From Planctobacterium sp047947135 (GTDB taxonomy: Bacteria > Pseudomonadota > Gammaproteobacteria > Enterobacterales > Alteromonadaceae), in assembly GCA_047947135.1 (NCBI GenBank), contig CP170457.1, positions 3,348,001 to 3,412,000 of the forward strand: a stretch of 64,000 nt of DNA, in the 5' to 3' direction. Below are positions 42,724-51,798 of the stretch, one piece after another. A program made the position numbers and the translations under genes. Position 1 is the stretch's first letter. Each line of letters opens with the position of its first letter. The notes beneath the pieces are model-generated. The model had not been told where the DNA came from and made no database searches. It saw only the letters and a program-made list of their open reading frames with translations.

Positions 42724-44793
42724 CTATTTAGGTCCACAGTCAGCAGGCGCTTTATAACCCACCTCCTCCGCTGTAGGCCAGGGTTCTACAGTATTGCCAT
42801 GACTGGTAAACTGACTCGATACCTCCAAAAACTTATCCGCACCGTAATTAGTGCCATGCTCAGCATCGGGGATCTGTAAGCCCTGAATTACGAAGCCTAC
42901 TTTGTGCCAGTTCTCAACAAAGTCGAAGTAGCATTGATATCTGCCCTGCTGCTGCGGATAAGGTGTTTCAGTGCCATCACCTCTTACACTAAACCAAGTA
43001 TCCCCGATACTCCAGGTGTTCGTTTTACTGTCGTACTTACAGGCCTCTTTCGGATAGACAGAAACCGGACGTTGAGCTGGCCAAGACCAATACAATGTAT
43101 TGTTTTCTGATGGATTGGGATCTGGTGTGTGTGTCGCACAGCTATTGTAGTCAGTATGCCAGGGTTGTGACATAAACTTGCACAAATCTCCCGGTTCGAC
43201 TTGCGCCGTTCTTAAAGGGATATAACCAACATTCAGAAAATGCTGATCTTTACTGGCAGTACTGTAATCCAGTAATTGCATATTGACACGAAATGGCCCA
43301 GTCTCTCCCTGCCAGTTCTGCTCGTATAGGTTGACATCACGGACGACAAACGTCAGGTCAATTCCGGGTGAATAGCGACCTCCGAGGCAATTTTCCAATA
43401 CCATTTTGTCCATGTATTCACCTTCACCTAGCGGTTCATGGGATGCCACGGACTTTCCGTCATACCATTGATTCATCAGAAAGTATTGGGTTTCGGTGAC
43501 AGAAAGAAAACTCTTCATTGCATCACCTAATGCTAAAGGCATTTTACCCGGAACCCCATCCTCGTTATTCGGTTCATCTTTAGTACCTGGAGGTGATGGT
43601 TTTCTGATCAGTTGCTTGAAGGAAGGGATCTTCGCCGTGGGATCATCGGTCGGTTTAATCATGGCTATAAAGTTATGACCATTTACCCCCTTATTCGGCA
43701 GAGCCGTATTCCATCGTTGTAAAAATGCGCCATGAAACACGGGGATAACATCTCCGTAGAAAGAAGCGACATAGTTATCCTGAAAGCCATTATTAAAAAT
43801 CTCTGGCTGCAGTGACAGATGTTGAATCCATGTATCATATACGTCGTCCCATGTGGAAACCACATTTCGGGTTTGCGGCGCATACCCCGGATCAGTGCAT
43901 ACCACCCAACCATGTACTGCTTGCTCGATAGTTCCATCTTCGAAAATAATAGTGGCAGTAACGGGGCCATCTGAGGTGTCGTCAAACCAATCATCATTGT
44001 CGATGGCATCATTAAGCTTAGGTGGATTGCCTGCACTATCTTTAATGCCACTGGCTTTGCCATAGCCACCTGTGACAATCAGTCGACCTGAGCCCTGTTC
44101 TATAAGCATTTCACCCAAACTATCAATAACCCCCAGTGGCTCGAACATATTAAAATGCTGATTTGGGAAACTAATCGGGTAATCTGGCTGTGATGCTATT
44201 GTGCCATCGTTTTGGACGTAACAAGCTTGGCCGGTTTGGCTGAAATGCAGTGTTTTTTGTGCACTATTCGCCACTGACATTGCTCGAGGTCCAGCATCTA
44301 TGACCAGCTTATTTAAACGATCAGAATTTGCCAGGTCACTACCATATTGTGGATTTCGAACCGGAGGGGTTTGGTTGTTTTCATAAGCTACAATACCCTC
44401 TTCTTCTCCATTGCTAGAGGTAATTGAAAAGTTATTGTTCTTTTTATTGGCGAGATGTACTTGCCAAACTATGTCCTGGATTTTTTTACCACCAACACTA
44501 TCTCCAATTTTTATCTCCCGCCCCTTATCTTCTGCCGGATATTGAGTTTGCCCCTTATCATAAGCGAACAGTCTAAATCGCGCTGCCTGACGTTTTACTT
44601 TTCCGCCTACATCGCGAAAATCACTTTCATCAATGGGGGTACTTTCTGTGTTCGGCTTCACTGGCAATCCACCGAACATACCAGTTTCTTCGTCAATTAA
44701 CTCGCCTGCGGCTGTTTCAGGCGCAAGGTAATACTCTTCACTATTACCAACACGGGCAAAATTGATGGTCGGATGCACTCTAAAGTAACTCAT
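42724..44793 (-). CDS. LodA/GoxA-like CTQ-dependent amino-acid oxidase
   Basis: 689 residues. The N-terminus YFRVHPTINFARVGNSEEYY is the family signature. The C-terminal part has NCLGGRYSPGID (Cys469), SQPWHTDYNSC (Trp545) and YWSWPAQRP. Cys469 and Trp545 are my candidates for the cysteine-tryptophylquinone pair; in LodA the pair is C516-W581, a similar spacing. LodA makes H2O2 from L-lysine and is antibacterial; GoxA oxidises glycine. The substrate here cannot be read from sequence. No signal peptide is visible, as in LodA. Its start codon overlaps the upstream gene's stop (ATGA), so the two are translated together. Confidence 0.88.
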   Translation of the reverse strand: MSYFRVHPTINFARVGNSEEYYLAPETAAGELIDEETGMFGGLPVKPNTESTPIDESDFRDVGGKVKRQAARFRLFAYDKGQTQYPAEDKGREIKIGDSVGGKKIQDIVWQVHLANKKNNNFSITSSNGEEEGIVAYENNQTPPVRNPQYGSDLANSDRLNKLVIDAGPRAMSVANSAQKTLHFSQTGQACYVQNDGTIASQPDYPISFPNQHFNMFEPLGVIDSLGEMLIEQGSGRLIVTGGYGKASGIKDSAGNPPKLNDAIDNDDWFDDTSDGPVTATIIFEDGTIEQAVHGWVVCTDPGYAPQTRNVVSTWDDVYDTWIQHLSLQPEIFNNGFQDNYVASFYGDVIPVFHGAFLQRWNTALPNKGVNGHNFIAMIKPTDDPTAKIPSFKQLIRKPSPPGTKDEPNNEDGVPGKMPLALGDAMKSFLSVTETQYFLMNQWYDGKSVASHEPLGEGEYMDKMVLENCLGGRYSPGIDLTFVVRDVNLYEQNWQGETGPFRVNMQLLDYSTASKDQHFLNVGYIPLRTAQVEPGDLCKFMSQPWHTDYNSCATHTPDPNPSENNTLYWSWPAQRPVSVYPKEACKYDSKTNTWSIGDTWFSVRGDGTETPYPQQQGRYQCYFDFVENWHKVGFVIQGLQIPDAEHGTNYGADKFLEVSSQFTSHGNTVEPWPTAEEVGYKAPADCGPK

Positions 44794-46187
44794 TTCTTTT
44801 CTCCTGTGCTGTTTAAGTAGGTTTTGATGTCATCTAACTCCTGTGACCAGAAGAAAATATTTTGAAAAGCATGACTGATATTAAGATTCGTGGCGGGTAG
44901 CGGATCAAGACTCATTTTTGGTGGGAATTCTTGCTCAGTATTGTGGCAACGAAAACAATTGTTCATGGCAGAAGCCTGTTGCGTAAAGGTTTCGATAGTA
45001 CTGTTGGATAACTTTAATGACCCGGTTAACCTTTCGTCAGTTGCCAGCGCCAAGCCGGGCACAAGATTATTTGACTGCAAAAACCAGATAGCTCCAATTT
45101 CATGGTAATTGTTCCATAAATCATTTTTGTTCAGATGATTATGAACACTTGCATTCATTGATATTATATTGGCCGTATTCTGCTTATCGACATCAGGGCT
45201 GTTGCCAAAAGGATAGCGACGACAAACTTGAGTAATAGGGGTGAAAGTCTGGCTATCTTCATTAAGTCTTAACCCGTCCTTTGCAGGGTTAATATTACAG
45301 TCCTTTAATTTGGTATTAGCCTGATAAAACGTAAAATTGTCAGGGGAAACCGGATCATTCATCCCAGTACCAGGTTTTACATCAGGAGCGTTGCTTTTAT
45401 GCTCAAAAGTAGCCCAGATCATTTCGGGATGCCCTTCCACTATGCCACCAATGTGAAAGCCTACCAGTGCAACAGTCGCTTCATAACTCTCGGAGTGACT
45501 TACTTGAATACCACTTCCCGTGTTGATGAGCTTAGATAACTGAGTTTTCATCGTATACACATCACTGGTGTCCTCTCCGTCCTTAACAATTCGCCAGGAA
45601 GCCTTTAATTCTATTGCGCCTTTTGTGCCATAAATTGGAAACTCAGTGTTAGGATCTGACTTGGCCATATTCAAGACATTCTGAGGATTACGAAAATCTT
45701 TTTCTGGTACATACTTGCCTTGTGCGTCAATCCCCTGAATAAAGTTAGAAAAGGTCGGGTTTACATATTGTGAGTAATAAACGGCCTTTCCATTGTGATC
45801 GATAAGAATGCCATCTGTTCCTGCCTGTAGAAATTCATCGAAAGACAAAGGGTTAGCGTGCTTGGTTCGTCTTGGCATTAACCCCCGACCTTCCAGACCT
45901 ATCAATGACTGCGGTGATTCGAAAGAAAGAAAGCGTGGTTTACCATCGACATCTTGCGTTAGCCATAAAAACATTTGCCATGACCATTGGTGAAAAACAC
46001 AATTGCTGACACTTTTAAAAGCAGCGTCATCAGGTCTTGGTGTTTGATTATGTGGAAACCAGGCTGGATCTGCTTCACAAATCTCTTCGCTGCTTGCAGT
46101 GCTACTAAATGAAACAAGCGTTGCGATCATCAAAAGCGACAGAAGTCCTTTACCCCTTATATGTCGAACGATTGGAATGTTATACAT
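44790..46187 (-). CDS. Exported protein with a single c-type heme motif, partner of the LodA-like oxidase
   Basis: 465 residues with a signal peptide (hydrophobic residues 14-30, cleavage near ASS-EE). I do not recognise the fold of the first 400 residues, which include WFPHNQTPRPDD, VFHQWSWQMFLWLTQD and VALVGFHIGGIVEGHPEMIWAT. Near the C-terminus lies NCFRCHN (Cys411, Cys414, His415), a canonical CxxCH heme c site, followed by a Met-containing FPPKMSLDP that could supply the distal ligand. A GGGGAGG Shine-Dalgarno precedes the ATG. It is first in the operon and coupled to the oxidase gene by ATGA, which suggests an electron-transfer or maturation role. Confidence 0.8.
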   Translation of the reverse strand: MYNIPIVRHIRGKGLLSLLMIATLVSFSSTASSEEICEADPAWFPHNQTPRPDDAAFKSVSNCVFHQWSWQMFLWLTQDVDGKPRFLSFESPQSLIGLEGRGLMPRRTKHANPLSFDEFLQAGTDGILIDHNGKAVYYSQYVNPTFSNFIQGIDAQGKYVPEKDFRNPQNVLNMAKSDPNTEFPIYGTKGAIELKASWRIVKDGEDTSDVYTMKTQLSKLINTGSGIQVSHSESYEATVALVGFHIGGIVEGHPEMIWATFEHKSNAPDVKPGTGMNDPVSPDNFTFYQANTKLKDCNINPAKDGLRLNEDSQTFTPITQVCRRYPFGNSPDVDKQNTANIISMNASVHNHLNKNDLWNNYHEIGAIWFLQSNNLVPGLALATDERLTGSLKLSNSTIETFTQQASAMNNCFRCHNTEQEFPPKMSLDPLPATNLNISHAFQNIFFWSQELDDIKTYLNSTGEKK

Positions 46188-46706
46188 GTTGCCTCCCCGG
46201 CATGCTTTGTCATCAATTTATTTTGTTTTGTGCTATTTAATGAGTTGCCCTCATGTCATTTTTCTAACCGATACAAACACTGGGCAATTAAGACGGTAAT
46301 AATATTACACATAAATTGCATCTTGTCAGATTGCACAAAATGATATTGAACAGTAAGCAGGGGGCTGAAAAACTTTCCTCCTCGCAACAAGAAATGAATA
46401 ATATATTATTTATAACAATAACTTAGAGAGAAAAAGCTTGTGTAAAATCCAAACCTGGAAGCGCTACTTTGACCGAAGTATGGTTTGGCGCTATTTACTG
46501 AAATTTGTGTAAGAGATTAGATATAAATTGAGATTGTTTGACTTGTTGCAGGGTATCAAGACCTGGCTCAGCAGAGAAAACATGCGTTTTATCTTTGGTT
46601 ATGCAAATACCGTGAAATTGATGTCAGTCAAATGAAACGTAGAAATTGTGAGTTACAGAACTATTCATGTACAAATAAACGGCCACACAAAGTTAGTTGA
46701 TAAAGC
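46188..46706. other. Intergenic region upstream of the c-heme/lod operon
   Basis: AT-rich, about 520 bp, and must hold the operon promoter on the minus strand. On the plus strand around 46430-46640 there is a protein-like frame (TWKRYFDRSMVWRYLL and GIKTWLSRENMRFIFGY) broken by one stop. It is too short and unrecognised to call a gene. No strong terminator was seen. Confidence 0.35.
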
Positions 46707-46892
46707 TCAACTCTCTTCACCATCACTAAAAATACAGTGTTTGGCATAGGCGCCCGCTTCGCTAGCCGTCCAGTCACCTTTGGGTTTTTCTTTCATATCT
46801 TCGCACCACTCCTTGCTCCCTATTTTCGGGGCGCAAGCCACTGCGAATATACTGAGTAGCATTGCCAAAAGAATTCGCCTCATGTGCTTCAT
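46707..46892 (-). CDS. DUF3012 small lipoprotein
   Basis: 61 residues. The signal segment ends in a lipobox-like FAVAC, followed by APKIGSKEWCEDMKEKPKGD and ASEAGAYAKHCIF, which match DUF3012. The family is small, exported and of unknown function. AGGA lies seven bases before the ATG at 46892, which favours this start over the Met at position 4. It follows the anion transporter gene by 10 bp and is probably co-transcribed with nagZ and the transporter. Confidence 0.85.
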   Translation of the reverse strand: MKHMRRILLAMLLSIFAVACAPKIGSKEWCEDMKEKPKGDWTASEAGAYAKHCIFSDGEES

Positions 46893-46902
46893 AAAAACGT
46901 CC

Positions 46903-48270
46903 TCAGCTTAACGTCGTGTAAGCAACTGCCGTGATTACGACAGCCACGATGATATTTAGTACAAAACCTTCTTTCGCCATATCGCTGATGCTGAATTTGT
47001 CGGTACTATAGACAATTGCATTGGGTGCGGTTGCCACGGGCAACATAAATGCACAGCTGGCGCTTATTGCAGCTGGAATCATCAATAATGCCGGATCTAC
47101 GTCGATTGCCGTGGCACTTACAGCCAGAATTGGCATTAGCAAGGTTGCAGTCGCAGTATTGGATGTAATCTCAGTAAGAAAGGTAACAAACAGGCACAAA
47201 CACAAGATTAGTACAAATAAAGGTACATTCTGTAAGAACTGCAGTAGCTCACCTGCCTGCTCACTCAATCCTGACGCCATAAAGGCTTTGGCAATGCATA
47301 TACCACCGGCAAAAAGCAGAAGCATTCCCCACGGGATATCCGCAGCTTTTTCCCAGGTCAGTAGTGTTTCTTTTTTCTCATTACCTGAAGGTACCAGAAA
47401 CATTGCAATCACACCCGCTAAGGCTATTGTGCTATCACCTATTGTCTGTAATCCGAGTGCAGCGGTCCAGTATGGCCGAAACATCCATGCCATGACAACG
47501 ACAGCAAAAACCCACAAAACACGCTTTTCGGCGGCCCGCCATGCGCCCGACTCGGGCAATTCAATTTTCTCCAATGCGGATAAGTTTCTCGTAAGCCATA
47601 GCGCCATTAGCGGAATGGCAATGATTACAATCGGCACGCCCGTTTTCATCCACTGTAAAAAGGTATACTCAATAGATTGAGTTTCCGAATATACGCTTAT
47701 AAATATTATATTAGGCGGTGTTCCTACTGGTGTTCCAACGCCCCCGAGGCTCGCTGCATAGGCTATGCCCAGCAGTAATGCCGTTGCCAGTTTTTTACTC
47801 TGGGTACCCTCAAGAATCGCCAGTGCGATGGGTAAAAGCATTAGGGTTGTGGCAGTATTGGAGATCCACATACTCAGAATTGCGGCAGTCAACATAAATG
47901 CTAAAACCAGCTTTTTCTCTGAGTTGCCACCTGTTACGCGTAACATCTTTATGGCGAATCGTCGATGTACACCGGACACTTCGACAGCTTTGGAGAGCAT
48001 AAAGGCCCCCATCAGTAATAAAATGACGTGACTACCCAAAGCGGAAGCGGCTTCTTTATGCGTTAACACCCCCGTTATCGGGAAAGCAAAAAATGGAATC
48101 AACGATGTCGCCGGGATCGGCAACGCTTCGGTCACCCACAAAATCGCAGTAAATAAAGTAATTGCAGCAGTCCAGGAAATCGCAGCATCAACATGACTGA
48201 AATGCAAAAAAGCTTTTAGCGCCAGTGAAACAATCAAAGCCCCTATAATAATCTGCGGCTTAAATTTCAT
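46903..48270 (-). CDS. DASS/SLC13-family sodium:anion symporter
   Basis: 455 residues with about eleven membrane spans. The two SNT sodium-site motifs are visible: WISNTATTLMLLPIAL and TEITSNTATATLLMPIL. GTPVGTPPNIIFIS lies between them and LPVATAPNAIVYS near the end. The family imports di- and tricarboxylates, sulfate or phosphate; this GTPPN branch tends to be dicarboxylate-type, but the substrate is inferred. The start overlaps the nagZ stop by 11 bp. Confidence 0.9.
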   Translation of the reverse strand: MKFKPQIIIGALIVSLALKAFLHFSHVDAAISWTAAITLFTAILWVTEALPIPATSLIPFFAFPITGVLTHKEAASALGSHVILLLMGAFMLSKAVEVSGVHRRFAIKMLRVTGGNSEKKLVLAFMLTAAILSMWISNTATTLMLLPIALAILEGTQSKKLATALLLGIAYAASLGGVGTPVGTPPNIIFISVYSETQSIEYTFLQWMKTGVPIVIIAIPLMALWLTRNLSALEKIELPESGAWRAAEKRVLWVFAVVVMAWMFRPYWTAALGLQTIGDSTIALAGVIAMFLVPSGNEKKETLLTWEKAADIPWGMLLLFAGGICIAKAFMASGLSEQAGELLQFLQNVPLFVLILCLCLFVTFLTEITSNTATATLLMPILAVSATAIDVDPALLMIPAAISASCAFMLPVATAPNAIVYSTDKFSISDMAKEGFVLNIIVAVVITAVAYTTLS

Positions 48271-49273
48271 GACGACTCTCTAATAAAGACTTCGCCTCAG
48301 CCCATGCTGTTGTTTTTTGCAGTTCATTCAACGAACGGTGCGGAAATTGTGCAACACACATTTGTGCCAAACGCTGCTGACCTGCATATTGATGAGAGAG
48401 GTTATCCAAAATGTGCACAGCTCCAGCCCGGTCATTACACATAAGCACCATATCACATCCTGCATCCATGGCCTTTGTCGCCCTCTCTGCTGGCGTACCC
48501 AAATGAACCGCCCCTTGCATAGCCAAATCATCCGAGAAAATGACGCCATTAAAACTCATTTTCTTACGCAGAATAGTTTGCACCCAGTATTTTGAAAAGC
48601 CGGCGGGCATATCATCTGCTTCGGAATATATAACGTGCGCTGGCATAATACCTTGCAGCAACTCATTCTGAATAAGGTCAGCAAATATTTCCGCATCAAG
48701 ATCCAGGATTTCCTGCAATGATCGCTTATCGACAGGTAACGCAATATGCGAATCTTCTTTGACATTCCCATGCCCCGGAAAATGTTTGCCTGTGGCTTGC
48801 ATACCAGCTAACTTCATTCCCAGAATAAATTGTTTCGCCAGTGTTTTAATTGTTTGCGCATCTGCTGAAAAGCTGCGGTCACCAATAACATCGGATATAC
48901 CATGAATATCCAACACGGGTGCAAAACTGATATCAATACCAACAGACAATACTTCCGCAGCCATTAGCCAGCCAGCAGCATGGATCAATTTTTGTTGTTG
49001 CGGCAGATCCTTCACAGCTTCAAAGTCAGCCATTGCTGGAATATGCGTAAACCCATTTCGAAAGCGTTGTACTCGTCCACCTTCGTGGTCAACAGCCAGC
49101 ATTAGTGGTTGTTTGGCAGCTTCTCTGGTGTGTCGTACAAGTTCTTCTATCTGCTTGGCATCATGAAAATTGCGGGTGAAATAGATAACACCACCAACCA
49201 GTGGATGTTGCAAAATTTCTTGTTCTTCCTGAGTTAATTCATAGCCGGATAAATCCAGCATTAACGGTCCCAT
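48260..49273 (-). CDS. nagZ: Beta-N-acetylhexosaminidase NagZ
   Basis: 337 residues of glycoside hydrolase family 3, cytosolic. Cleaves GlcNAc from 1,6-anhydro-muropeptides during cell-wall recycling, generating ampC-inducing muropeptides where AmpR exists. The motif ATGKHFPGHGNVKEDSHIALP contains the catalytic His-Asp dyad loop and SDDLAMQGAV carries the nucleophile Asp. AGGG precedes the ATG. It is first of nagZ, transporter and DUF3012. Confidence 0.95.
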   Translation of the reverse strand: MGPLMLDLSGYELTQEEQEILQHPLVGGVIYFTRNFHDAKQIEELVRHTREAAKQPLMLAVDHEGGRVQRFRNGFTHIPAMADFEAVKDLPQQQKLIHAAGWLMAAEVLSVGIDISFAPVLDIHGISDVIGDRSFSADAQTIKTLAKQFILGMKLAGMQATGKHFPGHGNVKEDSHIALPVDKRSLQEILDLDAEIFADLIQNELLQGIMPAHVIYSEADDMPAGFSKYWVQTILRKKMSFNGVIFSDDLAMQGAVHLGTPAERATKAMDAGCDMVLMCNDRAGAVHILDNLSHQYAGQQRLAQMCVAQFPHRSLNELQKTTAWAEAKSLLESRHEI

Positions 49274-49768
49274 ATAAACCCTTTTTTATTATTCTTAATA
49301 CACTCTGTATTTACTGCGATAACACACCGCTGTCGTTTTCCGACAGTCGACTATTCTACAACAAAATAAACACTACTTTTACAGCTATTCACGATCTGTG
49401 ATCATTTAACCAGCCTGCTAAACAGGAAGTATAGATGAGTAATATCGAGCCCATCAGGCGTATTTACCTGAACACATGACTAAATCAAAATTACATTTAT
49501 GCCTCCGATATTATTATCCTAAACAAGTCGGTAGACCGCGTAAAACATAAGCTAACCACATGAAAAAACACAATATTTCGAACTTACCATAGCTCTCCCA
49601 TCAGGTGAATCTGTTACTACAAGCATAGCTATCGGAACTACTGGGCTTCTTGTCCAACTTGTCATTTTAGGAGTATCGATTTAATTGATGACAAACATCG
49701 AATTAATCTATTTTTTAACTTTATTGAACCGATGTAAGATATAAGCATCTAATGAAAGTGAGATTACT
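49274..49768. other. Intergenic region between nagZ and grxA with a gene remnant and hairpin
   Basis: Contains the divergent upstream regions of nagZ and grxA. From about 49556 to 49684 the plus strand has a 40-codon frame with no start codon (ELTIALPSGESVTTSIAIG, then a hydrophobic tail ending at TAA). Directly after it is a hairpin TTAATTGATG-ACAAA-CATCGAATTAA (one bulge) with TATTTTTTA. This looks like the 3' end of a lost gene with its terminator. Confidence 0.4.
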
Positions 49769-50032
49769 ATGTTTGCAGTTATTTTTGGTCGTGAAGGATG
49801 CCCTTTTTGTGTACGCGCAAAAGATGTCGCAGAGAAATTGGTAGAGGATCGTGACGATTTTAAATTTCGTTATATCGATATTCAACAAGAAGGCATAAGC
49901 AAAGCAGATTTGGAGAAAACCGTTGGTAAACCCGTTGAGACGGTACCACAAATATTTTTAGACCAAGAGCATATTGGTGGCTTCACAGAATTCGAAGCCT
50001 ATGCGAAAGAAAACCTAGGGTTGTATCAATAG
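49769..50032 (+). CDS. grxA: Glutaredoxin 1 (GrxA family)
   Basis: 87 residues with active site Cys11-Pro-Phe-Cys14 in GREGCPFCVRAKD, cis-Pro in VETVPQIFLD, and GGFTEFEAYAKENL at the C-terminus, all as in E. coli GrxA. It reduces ribonucleotide reductase, PAPS reductase and glutathionylated proteins. It could serve the NrdAB enzyme encoded at the window start. It stands alone with a strong terminator after it. Confidence 0.95.
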   Translation: MFAVIFGREGCPFCVRAKDVAEKLVEDRDDFKFRYIDIQQEGISKADLEKTVGKPVETVPQIFLDQEHIGGFTEFEAYAKENLGLYQ

Positions 50033-50051
50033 GATTTGGTCGTACCTGTTT

Positions 50052-50079
50052 GGCCCGGTCGCCCGACCGGGCCTTTTTT
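50052..50079 (+). terminator. Intrinsic terminator of grxA
   Basis: GC-rich stem GGCCCGGTC / GACCGGGCC with a GCCC loop, followed by TTTTTT. Confidence 0.93.
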
Positions 50080-50114
50080 ATTCCAAAGCAGGTCTTTTCC
50101 AACGTCTGCTTATT

Positions 50115-50903
50115 TTATTGGGCAATGGAAAGGTGCTTATAGCGTTCGTGAAATGGTTGGGTTAACTGTTGCAACTGCCCCTTTTCAACAAGATTTTGGT
50201 AGGCGTTCTGGAATGCTTCAATATAACTGGGGTCGGTACCTTTACTTAAAGCAAAGTATAGATCGTATGACGGCTGTGGCAGATACATAATCGGTTTAAT
50301 TTGAGTCATTTCAATATTGGAATTTGTCATTGCCGCTTCCAGTGACATGGGGTCCGCCAGCAGGACATCGACTCTATCATTTACCAACATACGAATACGG
50401 GAGCCGTGCAAACCACTGCTATTAAACATTCTAATTCCCTGTGCCTCCAACCATTTTGAAGGTGCTCCCTCAATCACACCAGCAATGACGTATTTGCGCA
50501 CATCATCCAATGTTTTTATGTCAATATCGCTTCGATGCGCAGCGATATATAAATAGGTTTTCATAGGAAACAGCTTACCGACCCAATGAAACAAGTCCTC
50601 TCGTTCGGGCGTTCTGGCGATCGAAAATATCAGGGTGTTAGGCCGATTTAACGCCGTTTTGTAGGTGCGAGCCCAGGGCATCACTTCAATATCGGTCACA
50701 AGGCTCATGTTATCCATAAGCGCCTTGATAATAGCAACGGAATAGCCTTTAGGCTCTCCTCGCTCTTCATAACTGTATGGAGAATAAACTGTTGTAACAA
50801 TTCGCAGCGTAGCTTTTTCGTTTGCTAATTTATCATCCGCAAAAGCACACTGGATGTAACAAAGCATCACCACAATGGTGGTGAATCTTAAAATTATATG
50901 CAT
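50115..50903 (-). CDS. Periplasmic solute-binding protein, SBP_bac_3 family
   Basis: 262 residues. The signal peptide (residues 5-22, cleavage near AFA-DD) precedes the family fold: LRIVTTVYSPYSYEE, GYSVAIIKALMDNM, RPNTLIFSIARTPERE, VIAGVIEGAP, DVLLADPMSLEAAM, and the C-terminal helix with QNAYQNLVEKGQLQQL. There is no permease or ATPase gene nearby. In Alteromonadales such orphan proteins are numerous and may act as sensory or redundant uptake components. The ligand is unknown. It lies 8 bp after the psrA-like gene on the same strand and may be co-transcribed with it. Confidence 0.87.
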   Translation of the reverse strand: MHIILRFTTIVVMLCYIQCAFADDKLANEKATLRIVTTVYSPYSYEERGEPKGYSVAIIKALMDNMSLVTDIEVMPWARTYKTALNRPNTLIFSIARTPEREDLFHWVGKLFPMKTYLYIAAHRSDIDIKTLDDVRKYVIAGVIEGAPSKWLEAQGIRMFNSSGLHGSRIRMLVNDRVDVLLADPMSLEAAMTNSNIEMTQIKPIMYLPQPSYDLYFALSKGTDPSYIEAFQNAYQNLVEKGQLQQLTQPFHERYKHLSIAQ

Positions 50904-50911
50904 ATCAATTA

Positions 50912-51556
50912 TTATGAAACCAATCGCACAGATTCAATTTTGGGTGCGGCAAATCCGGCAGCTATATATTGAATAACCTTTTTAATGAGATCTTCAATCT
51001 CAATATGTTGATTAAAATCGGCTGCTGCGATATCCGTTAACGCCTTGCTGGACGCCATGGTAAATACACAGGCCCCCAGTGCAAAGTGCCAACGCCAGAA
51101 TACTTCACTTGTAGATAAATGCGGCACCGCAGTATGTAATGCACTATTTAAGCGGGATAAAATATCTCGATAGTTACTGTTAATGAATTTGCGCAGGTGC
51201 CCTTGTGATTCATAATAGGCGCGAGCAAATAGCTGTACAAATATTTTTGTACCATTAGGGCGCACCTGATCCAGCGAAAGAATAGGTTCAACCATGACAT
51301 CGAAAAGGACTTCCGTCGTCAGTTCGTTATTAGTGCTCGTCAGTTGTGCAACCTGATTATCTAACTTAGGCATCAACACATCCAAATAGCGACGCAACAC
51401 TTCCTGAATCAACTGTTTTTTAGAACCGAAGTGATAATTCACCGAAGCCAGATTAACATCGGCTTCACTGGTAATCGCCCGCAAAGACGTGTTGTCAAAC
51501 CCCATATCGCAGAACAAATGTTCGGCAGCATTCAATATACGATTTTTTGTAGACAC
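50912..51556 (-). CDS. psrA: PsrA-like TetR-family regulator (fatty-acid responsive)
   Basis: 214 residues. The N-terminal HTH (GFDNTSLRAITSEADVNLA, then SVNYHFGSKKQLIQEVL) is very close to Pseudomonas PsrA as I recall it. The C-terminal domain shares SQGHLRKFI and VFWRWHFALGACVFTM. PsrA represses its own gene and beta-oxidation genes and is released by long-chain fatty acids. A matching operator lies 18 bp upstream of the GTG start, and its twin sits before fadE. The start is GTG, with AGGTG about ten bases upstream. Confidence 0.85.
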   Translation of the reverse strand: MSTKNRILNAAEHLFCDMGFDNTSLRAITSEADVNLASVNYHFGSKKQLIQEVLRRYLDVLMPKLDNQVAQLTSTNNELTTEVLFDVMVEPILSLDQVRPNGTKIFVQLFARAYYESQGHLRKFINSNYRDILSRLNSALHTAVPHLSTSEVFWRWHFALGACVFTMASSKALTDIAAADFNQHIEIEDLIKKVIQYIAAGFAAPKIESVRLVS

Positions 51557-51573
51557 TGATCGTAAACACCTAA

Positions 51574-51590
51574 TTTAAACTCTTGTTTGA
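51574..51590. promoter_or_regulatory. PsrA-box-like operator upstream of psrA
   Basis: TTTAAACTCTTGTTTGA, two half-sites TTTAAAC and GTTTGA with a 4-bp spacer. On the minus strand a -10-like TATAGA lies immediately before it (51592-51597), so binding would block the promoter. Half-sites are identical to those of the fadE palindrome core. Confidence 0.65.
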
Positions 51591-51798
51591 CTCTATAAGC
51601 ATTGCCATCAAAGTGCAAGCCGAGTCATAAGCGACAGTAATGTGTTCAGACCACTAAACGCGATATTGCTCAATCAATGGTTACGCTTTGTAACGATTAA
51701 TTGATGGTTTTCGCTGCTGACTTATGGCCGCAAATACATTAAGGTTGGCGGTTGCAACAACCATAACGACAAAAAATACTTATCCAAGGAAACATATC

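Noticed and set aside
47021..47680. 219-codon open frame on the plus strand, antisense to the anion transporter gene
   Set aside because: It lies wholly inside the transporter coding region, lacks a Shine-Dalgarno and a recognisable protein pattern, and is explained by the codon use of the opposite strand.
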